Positions 14,729 through 22,949 of a stretch of 45,988 nt of DNA are shown one piece after another. Position 1 is the first letter of the stretch. Each line of letters begins with the position of its first letter. The stretch is from the NCBI GenBank assembly GCA_017610335.1, contig JAFCCG010000006.1, forward strand, positions 1-45,988. Direction: 5' to 3'. The position numbers were made by a program, and so were the translations under genes. This DNA comes from Chloroflexota bacterium. Lineage in GTDB: Archaea > Iainarchaeota > Iainarchaeia > Iainarchaeales > GCA-2688035. A model generated the notes under the pieces. The model did not search any database, was not told where the DNA came from, and saw only the letters and a program-made list of their open reading frames with translations.

Positions 14729-15710
14729 AGGCCTTTCTCCTAAGCCTCATTGCCGCCCCAGGGCTTGCTTCCTGCTCTCTAATGGTTCTCCCTGTGTAGT
14801 GGATAAACACGTCGTCCAAAGAGGGCTTTCTCAGGCTGACAGATTTAACCATTATGCCTTTTTTGGCTGCAAATGCAAGAATTTTTGGAATCTTTTCCTC
14901 GCCCTTTTCAACCCTGGCGTCCACGGTCCCGCCATGCTTTACCGCATTTTTTACCCATGCAAACCCTTCAAGCTGTTTTCTGCATTTTTCAGAATTGGCA
15001 CATTCAATTGATACAACGTCGCCGCCCAGTTCGTTCTTCATCTGTTTGGGCCCCCCTTCCGCAATTATTTTTCCATGGTCTATTATTGCAACCTTTCCGC
15101 AGACACTGTCGGCCTCGTCCATGTAATGTGTTGTCAGAATAATCGTAATTCCCTTTTCCCTGTTTAGCTTTTTAATGTAATCCCAAATGCTTGTCCTTGT
15201 CTGCGGGTCCAGCCCGATTGTTGGCTCGTCCAAAAACAAAATCTTCGGGTGGTGCACCAGGCCTCGTGCAATCTCAAGCCTTCTCTTCATTCCGCCTGAA
15301 AAAGTTTTCACTTCCTTATTCAGCTGTTCTTCCAATCCAACAAGCTTTACCATGCCCTCAATTCTTTTTCTTCTTTCTCCTTTTGGCACATTGTACATTG
15401 CCGCATGCATTTCAAGATTTTCTTTTGCAGTTAATTCGTCATCAAGACTTTGATCTTGGAAAACAATTCCAATGCTTTCCCTGACCTTTCCTGCTTCCCT
15501 TTCGATATCAAAGCCGTTTACTTTTGCACTTCCGCCTGATGGCTTTCGCATTGTAACAAGCATTGAAATAAGCGTTGTTTTGCCTGCCCCGTTTGGTCCA
15601 AGCAGGCCAAAAATAGTTCCTTTTTCAACAACAAGGCTTACTTTGTCAACTGCCTTCAGTTCTTTGTAGTTTTTGCTTAATTCCCTTGTTTCAATTGCGT
15701 TGGAAGCCAT
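14712..15710 (-). CDS. ABC exporter ATPase (DrrA-like)
   Basis: A 332-residue ATPase. Walker A GPNGAGKTT, Q-loop VFQDQSLDDELTA, signature FSGGMKRRLEIARGL, Walker B ILFLDEPTIGLDP and the switch His in TTHYMDEAD are all intact. The C-terminal 80 residues (IECANSEKCRKQLEGFAWVK to VSLRKPSLDDVFIHYTG) are the DUF4162-like extension of the DrrA family. It powers the ABC-2 permease encoded next. The TATA box (TTTTTAAAAG) lies about 30 bp before the ATG. The final residues WGQKR overlap the duplicated junction sequence. Confidence 0.93.
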   Translation of the reverse strand: MASNAIETRELSKNYKELKAVDKVSLVVEKGTIFGLLGPNGAGKTTLISMLVTMRKPSGGSAKVNGFDIEREAGKVRESIGIVFQDQSLDDELTAKENLEMHAAMYNVPKGERRKRIEGMVKLVGLEEQLNKEVKTFSGGMKRRLEIARGLVHHPKILFLDEPTIGLDPQTRTSIWDYIKKLNREKGITIILTTHYMDEADSVCGKVAIIDHGKIIAEGGPKQMKNELGGDVVSIECANSEKCRKQLEGFAWVKNAVKHGGTVDARVEKGEEKIPKILAFAAKKGIMVKSVSLRKPSLDDVFIHYTGRTIREQEASPGAAMRLRRKAWGQKR

Positions 15711-15858
15711 AATTACAGAATAAAGTCCATTTAGCTTTTAAAAACTTTCCAAACCGCTGGCATTTTTTTTTGCATCACTTGCAGCCGCAAGACAAAAGAA
15801 AAGGACAACTTTCTCAAAAAAATAATGGTTTAAATAGTAAGAAATATAAGTGTTTATT

Positions 15859-16737
15859 ATGGCAAAAGGCCCTGCTAAGACGAAAAGGATTGCAAAGCAT
15901 TTGAGAAGGAATCCTGAAGCGCCTCACGTCAAGGCTTGGCATGCTTACAGGGAAAAAAAGGGAAAACCAAAAGCAAAGCCGAAAACTGGCCATGGGCAAC
16001 CTTTGACTTTGGAGCGATACAAAGCATTGATTAAAGATTACCAAAAGCGTGCAAGTGATGCCCTTTATTTAAAAAACAAGCCAGCTGACGCAGAGGTAAA
16101 TGCTGGAACAACCAGACTTCGACGAATAATAAAGAAGCCACATATGTCATTAACTGATTTTTTTAAGACATCAGACCGACTTAAAAAGGTTGAGGAAAAC
16201 ATTCGGAGAAAATATGGATTGCCTTCACAATCTGGTGTTTCAGGTCCAAAATTAGGTTATAAGATTGCCAGTGAAATAATAACTGATTTCGGGAGAACAA
16301 AGGGTTTGAATGTCTTTGGTTTTGGAGTTGGTTATGCGCAATTGTCATTTTTTTTGAAAAAATTTATGGGAGCAAAAACTAAGGGCGTTGAAATGTATGG
16401 TTATTCGCAAAAATTCACGCGAGATAAAAAACTTGGTATCAAGCACGGGATAAATGCAGGAGATCCTATTTTAAAAAAAATGGGAAAATTTGATGTAACT
16501 TATTCAATAAACACAGTTCAAGAAGGAGTCATTGACCGTAAAACTGCCCAAAAAACATGGGATAATTTGGCTTACATGACGCGAAAAGGTGGCAAAAGTT
16601 ATCACATATTTACCTCGCAAAATGAGGCGTTAGTAATGATTTCAAGGAAAGAACTTGAAAAAAGGGGCTTTAAGATAGATTCCTGGGAAGAGCTCGGTTA
16701 CCATTTTTTCATCAAGTTAACAAAAGTCAAAGACTGA
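15859..16737 (+). CDS. Methyltransferase-like protein with a basic N-terminus
   Basis: A 292-residue protein. Residues 1-50 are basic (AKGPAKTKRIAKHLRRNPEA). The C-terminal half, from about residue 135, resembles a Rossmann methyltransferase: LNVFGFGVGYAQLSFFLKKF in the SAM-loop position, KTKGVEMYG with the acidic residue at the end of strand 2, FDVTYSINTVQEG as motif IV, and SYHIFTSQ as strand 5. The glycine loop is G-F-G-V-G, weaker than E-x-G-x-G-x-G. Substrate unknown. TATA (TTTAAATAG) lies about 30 bp before ATG 15859. Confidence 0.55.
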   Translation: MAKGPAKTKRIAKHLRRNPEAPHVKAWHAYREKKGKPKAKPKTGHGQPLTLERYKALIKDYQKRASDALYLKNKPADAEVNAGTTRLRRIIKKPHMSLTDFFKTSDRLKKVEENIRRKYGLPSQSGVSGPKLGYKIASEIITDFGRTKGLNVFGFGVGYAQLSFFLKKFMGAKTKGVEMYGYSQKFTRDKKLGIKHGINAGDPILKKMGKFDVTYSINTVQEGVIDRKTAQKTWDNLAYMTRKGGKSYHIFTSQNEALVMISRKELEKRGFKIDSWEELGYHFFIKLTKVKD

Positions 16738-16787
16738 ATAAATTTGCAGAAGCCACTTTACGTGCAAAGCTGTCTTAAACAAAAGGT

Positions 16788-16840
16788 TTAAATATAAGAT
16801 GTGATATATATCTAACATGGTGTTAAGTAATTCTAACATG
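16788..16840 (+). promoter_or_regulatory. Promoter with possible XRE operator
   Basis: A TATA box (TTTAAATATAAG, 16788-16799) is followed by TCTAACATG at 16811-16819 and again at 16832-16840, 21 bp apart, or two helical turns. The first copy is part of a perfect 13-bp inverted repeat TAACATGGTGTTA (16813-16825). This lies over the expected transcription start of the membrane-protein/XRE operon and is a good candidate for self-regulation. Confidence 0.45.
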
Positions 16841-16876
16841 ATTTTTTTGTTTGAATAATAAAAAAGAGGTGATATA

Positions 16877-17221
16877 ATGAAGAGTGCATTTTGGTATCTT
16901 GGTTTTCTTTCCCTGCTTAGCCTTTTGTTTTTTGCCGAGGGCAAGGTTGGATTTTTGGGATTTCTTGGATTTATTTCGTTCTTTTCAGTGTACAAGATTA
17001 GTGACGAAATGCTGGAGGTAAACATTGGCAGGGCTTCGAGGAACGCTTTCCTTTTTGCAATGTTTTTTGGCTCGGCTTCACTGGCCTACCTGTATTTGGC
17101 AAACGTCTTGGAATTGCTTCCAATTGCTTTTGTTATTTTGTTTGGCGGAACCCTGCTGGTTTGCCTGCTTTCCCTGTTTTATTATCAAAAGGTTGGGCAA
17201 GTGCATAAAGTCAAAAATTAG
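16877..17221 (+). CDS. Membrane protein resembling DUF3796, paired with an XRE regulator
   Basis: A 114-residue protein with four hydrophobic segments, starting MKSAFWYLGFLSLLSLLFF, with the Gly/Phe-rich KVGFLGFLGFISFF that recalls DUF3796 proteins. These are often encoded beside a small XRE-type regulator, as here. A textbook ribosome site (AGAGGTGATATA) precedes ATG 16877. Its last codons (VHKVKN) are repeated as the start of the downstream gene. Function unknown; possibly a membrane stress or toxin-like component controlled by the regulator. Confidence 0.6.
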   Translation: MKSAFWYLGFLSLLSLLFFAEGKVGFLGFLGFISFFSVYKISDEMLEVNIGRASRNAFLFAMFFGSASLAYLYLANVLELLPIAFVILFGGTLLVCLLSLFYYQKVGQVHKVKN

Positions 17222-17284
17222 AGCCAAAGGCAGATATAAGATTAAAAATTAGGGCAGGGAAAGTGCATGAAATCAAAAATTAAG
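17199..17284 (+). repeat. Diverged 61-bp tandem duplication at the membrane-protein/XRE junction
   Basis: GTGCATAAAGTCAAAAATTA (from 17201) and GTGCATGAAATCAAAAATTA (from 17262) are 18/20 identical. The upstream copy, read in the regulator's register, gives [15 protein letters not shown]-stop, a decayed version of the regulator start [15 protein letters not shown]. The duplication separates genes that probably once overlapped. Confidence 0.7.
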
Positions 17285-17458
17285 GAATTGAGGGCAAGGT
17301 ATAATTTGACACAGGAAGACCTTGCCAAAAAGGCCGGCGTTCGCAGGGAAACCATTGTCTTCCTTGAAAAGGGAAAGTACAACCCTTCCCTGAGGCTTGC
17401 CCACGATGTTGCAAGGGCTCTCAAAACAAGCGTTGACGACTTGTTTGAATTGGATTAG
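17267..17458 (+). CDS. XRE-family helix-turn-helix regulator
   Basis: A 63-residue protein that is a single HTH_3 domain: [20 protein letters not shown], then [20 protein letters not shown] and [18 protein letters not shown]. This is the compact YozG-like type, with the recognition helix around residues 27-37. It probably represses its own operon through the inverted repeat at 16813-16825. The ribosome site is weak (GGGAAAG), consistent with a junction rebuilt by duplication. Confidence 0.9.
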   Translation: MKSKIKELRARYNLTQEDLAKKAGVRRETIVFLEKGKYNPSLRLAHDVARALKTSVDDLFELD

Positions 17459-17482
17459 ATTGAATGCCCACTATTTTTTCCT

Positions 17483-18013
17483 TCAGCCCATTATGAGCTC
17501 GTGCGAGTAATAGCTTTCTTCCGCGTATTCTGACAGCATTTCGCCATGGCCTTTTTCAAATTCTGCCAATGCCTTGAAAAATTCTTTTGCCTGCGCGTCC
17601 TGCACGCTTTTGGCAATTCCTTCATAGAATTCCTGTGCCTGCTTTTCTTTCCATAGGGCAAAAAGTATTGCTGTCAGCCCTTCCAAATCTTCCTTGCCCC
17701 AGTCTTTTTTTGCGAAAATTTCAGGCCTTTCCTTTCCTGAGAGTTCCGGATTTATCCATTCTCCTTCCTTTTCCAGGGATTCCTTTAAGGCGTTTATTGC
17801 CTCAAGATGGTCTTTTTCCTGGTTTGCAAGAAACTTGAAAAACGCTTCCTTTTCGGTTCCCTTTGCCTTTTTTGCCTGGGCAGAATAGAAGGAGATGCTT
17901 TCCTGTTCAATTTCAAGGGCAATTCCAATGCCTTTTGCCGCTTCCGAAGCATTTCCCGAGCCTATTTGTTCCAATGCCTTTTCAAGCTCTTTCGAGCCGA
18001 TTGTCTTTTCCAT
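17483..18013 (-). CDS. Ferritin-like/rubrerythrin-like diiron protein
   Basis: A 176-residue helical protein with two repeats of the ferritin-like ligand pattern: Glu residues in IALEIEQESISFYSAQAKKA and E66-x-x-H69 (NQEKDHL), then WKEKQAQEFYEGIAK and E153-x-x-H156 (EFEKGHGEM). Four helices in this order bind two iron ions. It probably handles iron or peroxide, as in rubrerythrins, although no rubredoxin domain is present. It converges on the XRE gene with a 24-bp gap. Confidence 0.82.
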   Translation of the reverse strand: MEKTIGSKELEKALEQIGSGNASEAAKGIGIALEIEQESISFYSAQAKKAKGTEKEAFFKFLANQEKDHLEAINALKESLEKEGEWINPELSGKERPEIFAKKDWGKEDLEGLTAILFALWKEKQAQEFYEGIAKSVQDAQAKEFFKALAEFEKGHGEMLSEYAEESYYSHELIMG

Positions 18014-18105
18014 CCTATTAACTTAGGTTCAAACTCTTATTTTAGGGTTCTGTTCAACCCCTCTCTTACCCTTTTTAAAGCTTTAGGGTACCCCATTATT
18101 GTATT

Positions 18106-18129
18106 CACCTGCTGCAAAAGTGGCAGGTG
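18106..18129 (+). other. Hairpin in the 5' leader of the CxxC-x17-CxxC gene
   Basis: CACCTGC and GCAGGTG form a perfect 7-bp stem around a 10-nt loop, located just after a TATA-like CTTTTTAAAG and 15 nt before the ribosome site AAAAAGGTGA. It could regulate translation or be a chance stem. Confidence 0.35.
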
Positions 18130-18160
18130 TTTTAATCAAAAAAAAGGTGAAAAAATTCAA

Positions 18161-18331
18161 ATGAGTGACGATAAATTTGGCAGGGAAATGCATAAGGTAA
18201 ATTGTTCAGACTGCGGAAAGGAAACAGAAGTTCCCTTTAAGCCGGACGGAGACAGGCCTGTGTACTGCCGAGACTGCTATCAAAAGCACAAAAAGCCTTC
18301 TTTCAACAGAGGCGGAAGAGACCGATACTGA
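18161..18331 (+). CDS. CxxC-x17-CxxC zinc-ribbon protein
   Basis: A 56-residue protein with CSDC, 17 residues (including PFKPDGDRPVY), and CRDC, then a basic tail (QKHKKPSFNRGGRDRY). This spacing defines the CxxC-x17-CxxC zinc ribbon domain family, whose function is unknown but is probably nucleic-acid binding. A paralogue lies at 38642-38797 with nearly the same ribosome site (AAAAGGTGAAAAAAT). Confidence 0.85.
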   Translation: MSDDKFGREMHKVNCSDCGKETEVPFKPDGDRPVYCRDCYQKHKKPSFNRGGRDRY

Positions 18332-18456
18332 TTTTTAAAAAAATCAATTTCAAAAAATTCTTCAAATTTGTTTCTAATTCTTTTTTTTTCTTAAATTACA
18401 GCCTTTGGCATTGCCTGACTAACTTTTTCCTTTTTCACAATTTTTTCCAGCCAGCA

Positions 18457-19424
18457 TTACTCAATGCAGTTTTCGCCTGCAACAAGGCTGTCTTCAAAGT
18501 CTTTTATAGAACCATTTCTTTCCTGTGTTTCGTACAAGACCTGTGGGTTCTACCAGAATGATGTTTCTATTCCGCTGTTGGTCACGCACACATGGCCTGA
18601 TTCAACAAGGTCGAAGACGTTACTTAGTTCACTTACTTGGGTTTGTTCGCCGCCGCTGTTGTAAACCATTCCAGAAATACCGCCAAGGCTGGTACTGGTG
18701 GGCTGGTCTGAATCAGGAGTCAGGAAAGAAAGGCTGTCCGGGTAAGAGGATTTTAAAGAGAACTGGTTTCCAACAGGTGTGTAAAAGGCTGTTTTGAGGT
18801 AAACATCTCCGCTGTAATCTGCTTTGCTCCAATCCACTCCATATAGGAATTCTGGATTTGGCACAGGGTCTGTCTGGTTTGCTCTCCTATCAGGAGTATA
18901 ATTGAATGCTTCAAATACCGGTACTCCGTCAAAATCCAGGCAGGCGCCGGCTCCTGTCCAAAATGTGAGATTTTCTCCAACATCCTGCGGAACGCCCTGT
19001 TCGTGCGGGATGTAAAATGCCTGGAAGGGCTCTGTGTCCTTTCCGTGTTCCATTTTCATTACAACAGGAGTGGCATAGTTTGGATAGAAAGAAAGGTTGT
19101 TTATGTTAGGGGATTCTCCCTCGGTTACTTTCAACAAAAGGCCCCTGTTTGAGTAAGTGCTGTTTATTTTCCTGAAGTCGTGCTCTGTTTTTGTCACAAT
19201 TGTTTCAACCGGTTCAGACCCCGGAATCTCCGCAGTTGTTATAAAATTCCCTAATCTTGTTATAACAATTTCTGCATCTTTGTTAAAGTAGTTTACTCCA
19301 TAGCCTTGCCTTCTACTTTGTTCAATTCGTTTAACTGCTCACTTGTCATCAATTGGGCTGCATAAGCAAACTGAATAAAAATAACTGCGATAAGAAGTGA
19401 AATGCAAACAATTTTTGCCCTCAT
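18457..19424 (-). pseudogene. Exported protein gene broken by a frameshift and a nonsense codon
   Basis: The ATG at 19424 starts a signal peptide (MRAKIVCISLLIAVIFIQFA, then YA|AQLM) and reads to a TAA near 19296. Another frame takes over at about 19310 (GYGVNYFNKDAEIVITRLGN) and continues through KTEHDFRKINSTYSNRG to SGIETSFW, where TAG at 18550-18552 interrupts it. In the same frame NPQVLYETQERNGSIKDFED and ...GENCIE follow to TAA at 18457. The intact protein would be about 320 residues, secreted, with Cys near the end. It lies 1 nt after the upstream lipoprotein stop, so both shared an operon. Confidence 0.7.
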
Positions 19425-19425
19425 T

Positions 19426-19872
19426 TTAAACACCGCACAGGGTTTTAATTATTGTTCCATCTGCTGCAACAGTGAAAACTTCTTCGTCATTTGTGTCATT
19501 ATATGCGAACACATTAAAGAAGACTTTGTGCGCTTCGTCGCCCAAATTTACTGCCCTTTCTACATTGGTGTATTCTGAACCTGTGCTTTGCACATAGTTT
19601 TGCACAAGGTTGATTGCATCCTGTTTGCTTGCAACAATTGCTGTTCCTTCAACCAGAACAGGGCTTGGAAAGTTTCCTTCGTCGCACCAGCATAGGTCTA
19701 TCATGCAGTCAAACAAGGCGCATACATCATCACCACTTTCCCTGCACTCCTGTGGTATTTCTGCTGTTGCAATTCCCTTGTAAAGTTTTGAGCCGTTGCC
19801 ATTTACTGGCGGTTCAAGGCAGCCACTAATCAAAACCAGTGCAAGCACAGCCAACAAAATTATTGCTTTCAT
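19426..19872 (-). CDS. Lipoprotein with a Cys-rich middle
   Basis: A 148-residue lipoprotein: MKAIILLAVLALVLISGC (lipobox ISGC), then CRESGDDVCALFDCMIDLCW with C-D in a dense Cys cluster, then a domain similar to a PepSY/peptidase propeptide-like fold (EGTAIVASKQDAINLVQNYV, VFTVAADGTIIKTLCGV). The family is not certain. A TATA-like TTAAAATAG lies about 30 bp before the ATG. It is the first gene of the operon that contained the broken exported protein. Confidence 0.7.
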   Translation of the reverse strand: MKAIILLAVLALVLISGCLEPPVNGNGSKLYKGIATAEIPQECRESGDDVCALFDCMIDLCWCDEGNFPSPVLVEGTAIVASKQDAINLVQNYVQSTGSEYTNVERAVNLGDEAHKVFFNVFAYNDTNDEEVFTVAADGTIIKTLCGV

Positions 19873-20040
19873 ATACTTTCATTAACTATTTTCTACTATT
19901 TTAACCTTTACCCTGCAAAAAAAAAACAAAAAAATTAAATTGACATAGAATTATCCTATGACGTCAAAAGAATGAGTGAACGGTTGAAAAAAACAATGCT
20001 TGTTTTTTTATCCTTTTTATGCTAATTTATTCTTTTTATA

Positions 20041-20613
20041 TTAATTGCCTGATTTCTGCATCTTTTTGGCAAGCACTCTAGCCCTTGCCCTAATTCTTTC
20101 AGGGCATCTATCACTTTTAGTTGAAATCCATTCAAGAAAAGGAACGCATGCTCCAAGGTTGTATTCAAAAATCATGTTTAATGCCTTTTTCTTTACTTGC
20201 ATTGATAGATTTGAAATCAGCATTTTTTCCAAAATGGGAATAACTTGTTTCGCTTGCTTTGAATTGGGTAAAAAGCCCCTCTTCATGAACTTGTCCAAGC
20301 GCGACAGGCCCCTGAGGCAGATATCTGTATTTGGAATTTGTGACATATCCAAAACGTCCTTGTTTTTGACTCTTGTTGGAAGAACAGAAACCAGTTTGGC
20401 AAGGCTCTGGGAGTCGAGTCTTTTTACCTGGTCCTCAACATTTAAGCGCTTTAACGCAACAACTTGCCTGATAACCCCTCTTTGCCGCGCAATAGTTCTA
20501 GGCGATATATTACCGGCTGCAAGCTTTTCTTTAAGGTGTGTTAGGTATTCTTTTTTTCCGGAAAATCCCTTGGCGCCTGCAATTGTTCCGTTCAATGGTT
20601 TTTTCTTTGGCAT
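20041..20613 (-). CDS. Helical repeat-like hypothetical protein
   Basis: A 190-residue protein starting MPKKKPLNGTIAGAKGFSG. The C-terminal part (KQVIPILEKMLISNLSMQVK, KALNMIFEYNLGACVPFLEW) looks like HEAT-type helical pairs. Residues 20-55 carry a basic helix (ISPRTIARQRGVIRQVVALK). ATG 20613 is used because the codons before it are in an AT-rich promoter-like stretch. Function unknown. Confidence 0.55.
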   Translation of the reverse strand: MPKKKPLNGTIAGAKGFSGKKEYLTHLKEKLAAGNISPRTIARQRGVIRQVVALKRLNVEDQVKRLDSQSLAKLVSVLPTRVKNKDVLDMSQIPNTDICLRGLSRLDKFMKRGFLPNSKQAKQVIPILEKMLISNLSMQVKKKALNMIFEYNLGACVPFLEWISTKSDRCPERIRARARVLAKKMQKSGN

Positions 20614-20767
20614 AATAAACAAATATGGAATTGAATGAATTTAATCCTTTGCATTTTGCTAATCCTTTGCATTTTGCCACTGGCAAAATTAAGAAAACAG
20701 TGAAATTTTTTTTATTTCTTTATTCCTTTACTTCTTTTATTTTTATAATTTTCAGGAATTTGACAAA

Positions 20768-21205
20768 CTATCTTAAGTGTTCAATTAGCTTCAATTCTAA
20801 TTTAAGCGCCCTTAGCTTTTCCTCCAAATTATGTTCTTTTCTTGGATCCCTCTCAGGCCTATTTTCTCCGGGCCGAACAGGATTATCATGCATCCTGAAC
20901 AAAACATTTAGATCGCGTTCAGCTTTAGCAATTTTTTCTACAAGTTGGTAATACCTCTCTGTACGAAACCGTTTCAATGCAATGTGGTCAGATTCCAACC
21001 TTGTTAAAGCCTTTTCAAATTCAGTAAGGGTTTTTTTTGTATGAGCAACCATTCTGTTGCGCTTATTATTAATCCTGATAGCAGCCTCTTTAGCTTTTGC
21101 CTCAGCAATTCTTTTGCTTTTTTCAGCCTTTGCTTTTGCCCTAATCTTTGCACTTTGCCTGATAAGCCTTGCCCTTTTTGCCTTAAAATTCACAGTAGGT
21201 TTCAT
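20768..21205 (-). CDS. Basic coiled-coil protein
   Basis: A 145-residue, very basic helical protein (FKAKRARLIRQSAKIRAKAK, then EFEKALTRLESDHIALKRFR). Residues 20-100 could form a coiled coil. No catalytic motif. A TATA box (TTTATATACTGG on the minus strand) lies about 28 bp before the ATG, so the start is well supported and leaderless. Family not recognised. Confidence 0.6.
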   Translation of the reverse strand: MKPTVNFKAKRARLIRQSAKIRAKAKAEKSKRIAEAKAKEAAIRINNKRNRMVAHTKKTLTEFEKALTRLESDHIALKRFRTERYYQLVEKIAKAERDLNVLFRMHDNPVRPGENRPERDPRKEHNLEEKLRALKLELKLIEHLR

Positions 21206-21387
21206 TTCAACTAAATAAATTATAGTACTTAACCAGTATATAAATTTTCACTATAAAAGTTACTGGATGGTTTTTGGAAAGTTAACAATTCTGTTTTAAA
21301 ATTTCTGGCAAAATACCACACTGCCTTTTTTGCAGGTAAGCGAAACTTTAAATATATTGAATGAATTTATTTTATTGCTGATTTAAA

Positions 21388-21540
21388 ATGTCAAAAGCAA
21401 AACTTTACACAGGCTTAAAAAGGAGAACAAAGCCAAAAAAGCTGGAATGGTTTAAGGGAAAAAAAGTCTTAGGCAGGCAAACCATTTGGAAAACGCAAAA
21501 AAGTTTGCCGAAGGGCTCAAGGCATAATTCCTTGTGCTGA
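21388..21540 (+). CDS. Small basic protein (50 aa)
   Basis: MSKAKLYTGLKRRTKPKKLE, WFKGKKVLGRQTIWKTQKSL and a short tail make a 50-residue protein with pI well above 10. A TATA box (CTTTAAATATATTG) lies about 35 bp before the ATG. It may bind RNA or be a ribosome-associated peptide; no known family is recognised. Confidence 0.5.
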   Translation: MSKAKLYTGLKRRTKPKKLEWFKGKKVLGRQTIWKTQKSLPKGSRHNSLC

Positions 21541-21608
21541 AAAAAGTTTTGAAAAGAAAAAGATTGAAAAGGGGGGTGTTCAAACCCTTTTCATTTGAAT
21601 TTGTTTGC

Positions 21609-22136
21609 TTAAAACACCCATGAAAATAGTGCCTGAAGCAATTGTTTAAACCAGTTTAATGTTTGGATTGGCATAGGGTTTGCTGTTGGCGCAGTGACTG
21701 GTGTATTTTTTGTTCCATTGCTTTGCATGTCTTGCACTATAGCTGTTTCAGATTTTGTTGGAGCAGCTATTCCAATTAATTGAGAGTGGTCATAGTCTTC
21801 TTCTTCAACATCGCCTGTTTCCATATTTGTTCCGTCAGAAGCAGTGTTTATTGGCTTTGGAACAATATTCCTTTCACCGTTTGAAGCATCGTGCTCTATT
21901 ACAACATTTGCTTCAATGTCCTCTTCCCAGGGCCTTACACATACCTGTTTTTCTTCAGACCAGATATAGCCAGCTGTTGCAATGCAACCATGCTCGTCCA
22001 TGTCTCCGCCTACAAGTTCTTCCGCAGGTGCTTCGTGAACTTCTTCAACCATCATTGGTTCTGCTACAGCGTTTTGGACAAAAATTGCAAACGCAACCAT
22101 TACCAGCAAAAATGCCGAAATACTTTCTTTCCTCAT
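21609..22136 (-). CDS. Exported protein with a GGDxDExGC module lacking two Cys
   Basis: A 175-residue protein with a cleavable signal (MRKESISAFLLVMVAFAIFV then QNAVAEP). It continues with GGDMDEHGCIATAGYIWSEE and KQVCVRPWEED, the module also found at 12021-12942, but with the second and fourth Cys replaced by Ser and Ile. A low-complexity acidic, Thr-rich middle follows, and it ends with a hydrophobic NWFKQLLQALFSWVF. A strong ribosome site (AAAGGAGGTGAAAAA) precedes the ATG. Confidence 0.7.
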   Translation of the reverse strand: MRKESISAFLLVMVAFAIFVQNAVAEPMMVEEVHEAPAEELVGGDMDEHGCIATAGYIWSEEKQVCVRPWEEDIEANVVIEHDASNGERNIVPKPINTASDGTNMETGDVEEEDYDHSQLIGIAAPTKSETAIVQDMQSNGTKNTPVTAPTANPMPIQTLNWFKQLLQALFSWVF

Positions 22137-22323
22137 TTTTTCACCTCCTTTAATGGATTTTATCTAAAAATAATTACTGCAGTGATTTCCTTTAAGTTTC
22201 CGAAATTGTAAGTAAAAAGCCTAAGTAACGGTTTCGGGCAGAACCCGGGAAATTTCTCTGCAAAAAGGTTTCACTGGGGGCAAAGGAAAACTTCTTTTAA
22301 GGAATTAAACATCTAATTGTTTT

Positions 22324-22836
22324 ATGCCTGCAAGAAAGCCTGTTAGGAAAAACCTTGTCTTTGATATTGGAGCAGGTTCAGGCGCCTTCACAAGGCTTTT
22401 ACAGGAAAGAAACCCAAAAGACAAAGTTGTTGGAATTGACCACCTGTCAAACACCAACGGCCTTGTAAGGGAAACAGGCGGAAGCTATTTCAGGCACCGT
22501 TTAAAAGAGCCTGAAAGGGTCAAAAGCGTTTGGGCAAACCACATTAACATAATTGAAAGTCGCTGTTTCATTGACTTCCTTGCAATTGTTGAAAAAGTTC
22601 CAACCAGCACGCCGTTTGTTCTCACAATGAGAAAAGAAAACCTTGACAGTGTCAGAAATGCTTTAGACTATGCTGGCCTTAGAATAAGGCCTGAAAAGCA
22701 GTGGAGCCCAAAAATGCTTGGAAGCCCTTATACAAAAAAGTTTTACAAAGAAGCCTTGCAGGGAAATTCTAACAAGCAGCCAATCAGAATAGTTGCAGTA
22801 AAGCCAAACAACTGGATTAAACCAAAAGACATTTAA
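22324..22836 (+). CDS. Methyltransferase-like protein
   Basis: A 170-residue Rossmann protein. VFDIGAGSGAFTRLLQER is a clear SAM-binding motif I, and VVGIDHLSN supplies the acidic residue after strand 2. ANHINIIESRCFIDFLAIVE covers motif IV and PFVLTMRKENLD strand 5, followed by GLRIRPEKQ. It is probably a SAM-dependent methyltransferase of unknown substrate. A TATA-like AATTAAACAT lies about 25 bp before the ATG. Confidence 0.65.
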   Translation: MPARKPVRKNLVFDIGAGSGAFTRLLQERNPKDKVVGIDHLSNTNGLVRETGGSYFRHRLKEPERVKSVWANHINIIESRCFIDFLAIVEKVPTSTPFVLTMRKENLDSVRNALDYAGLRIRPEKQWSPKMLGSPYTKKFYKEALQGNSNKQPIRIVAVKPNNWIKPKDI

Positions 22837-22949
22837 CTGCCGCAAAACAAAATTCATTTTTGAAATTTTCCCGCAAAAAAGCGCTTGCAATGCGGCGCAA
22901 GCAATGCTTGTAAAAAGGCTTTTAAATGATTAAGGCAGTAAATTGTTTT

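Noticed and set aside
18550-18552. TAG read as pyrrolysine in the exported-protein gene
   Set aside because: The same gene also has a frameshift, and no Pyl machinery is visible here; CAG to TAG or TGG to TAG mutation is simpler.
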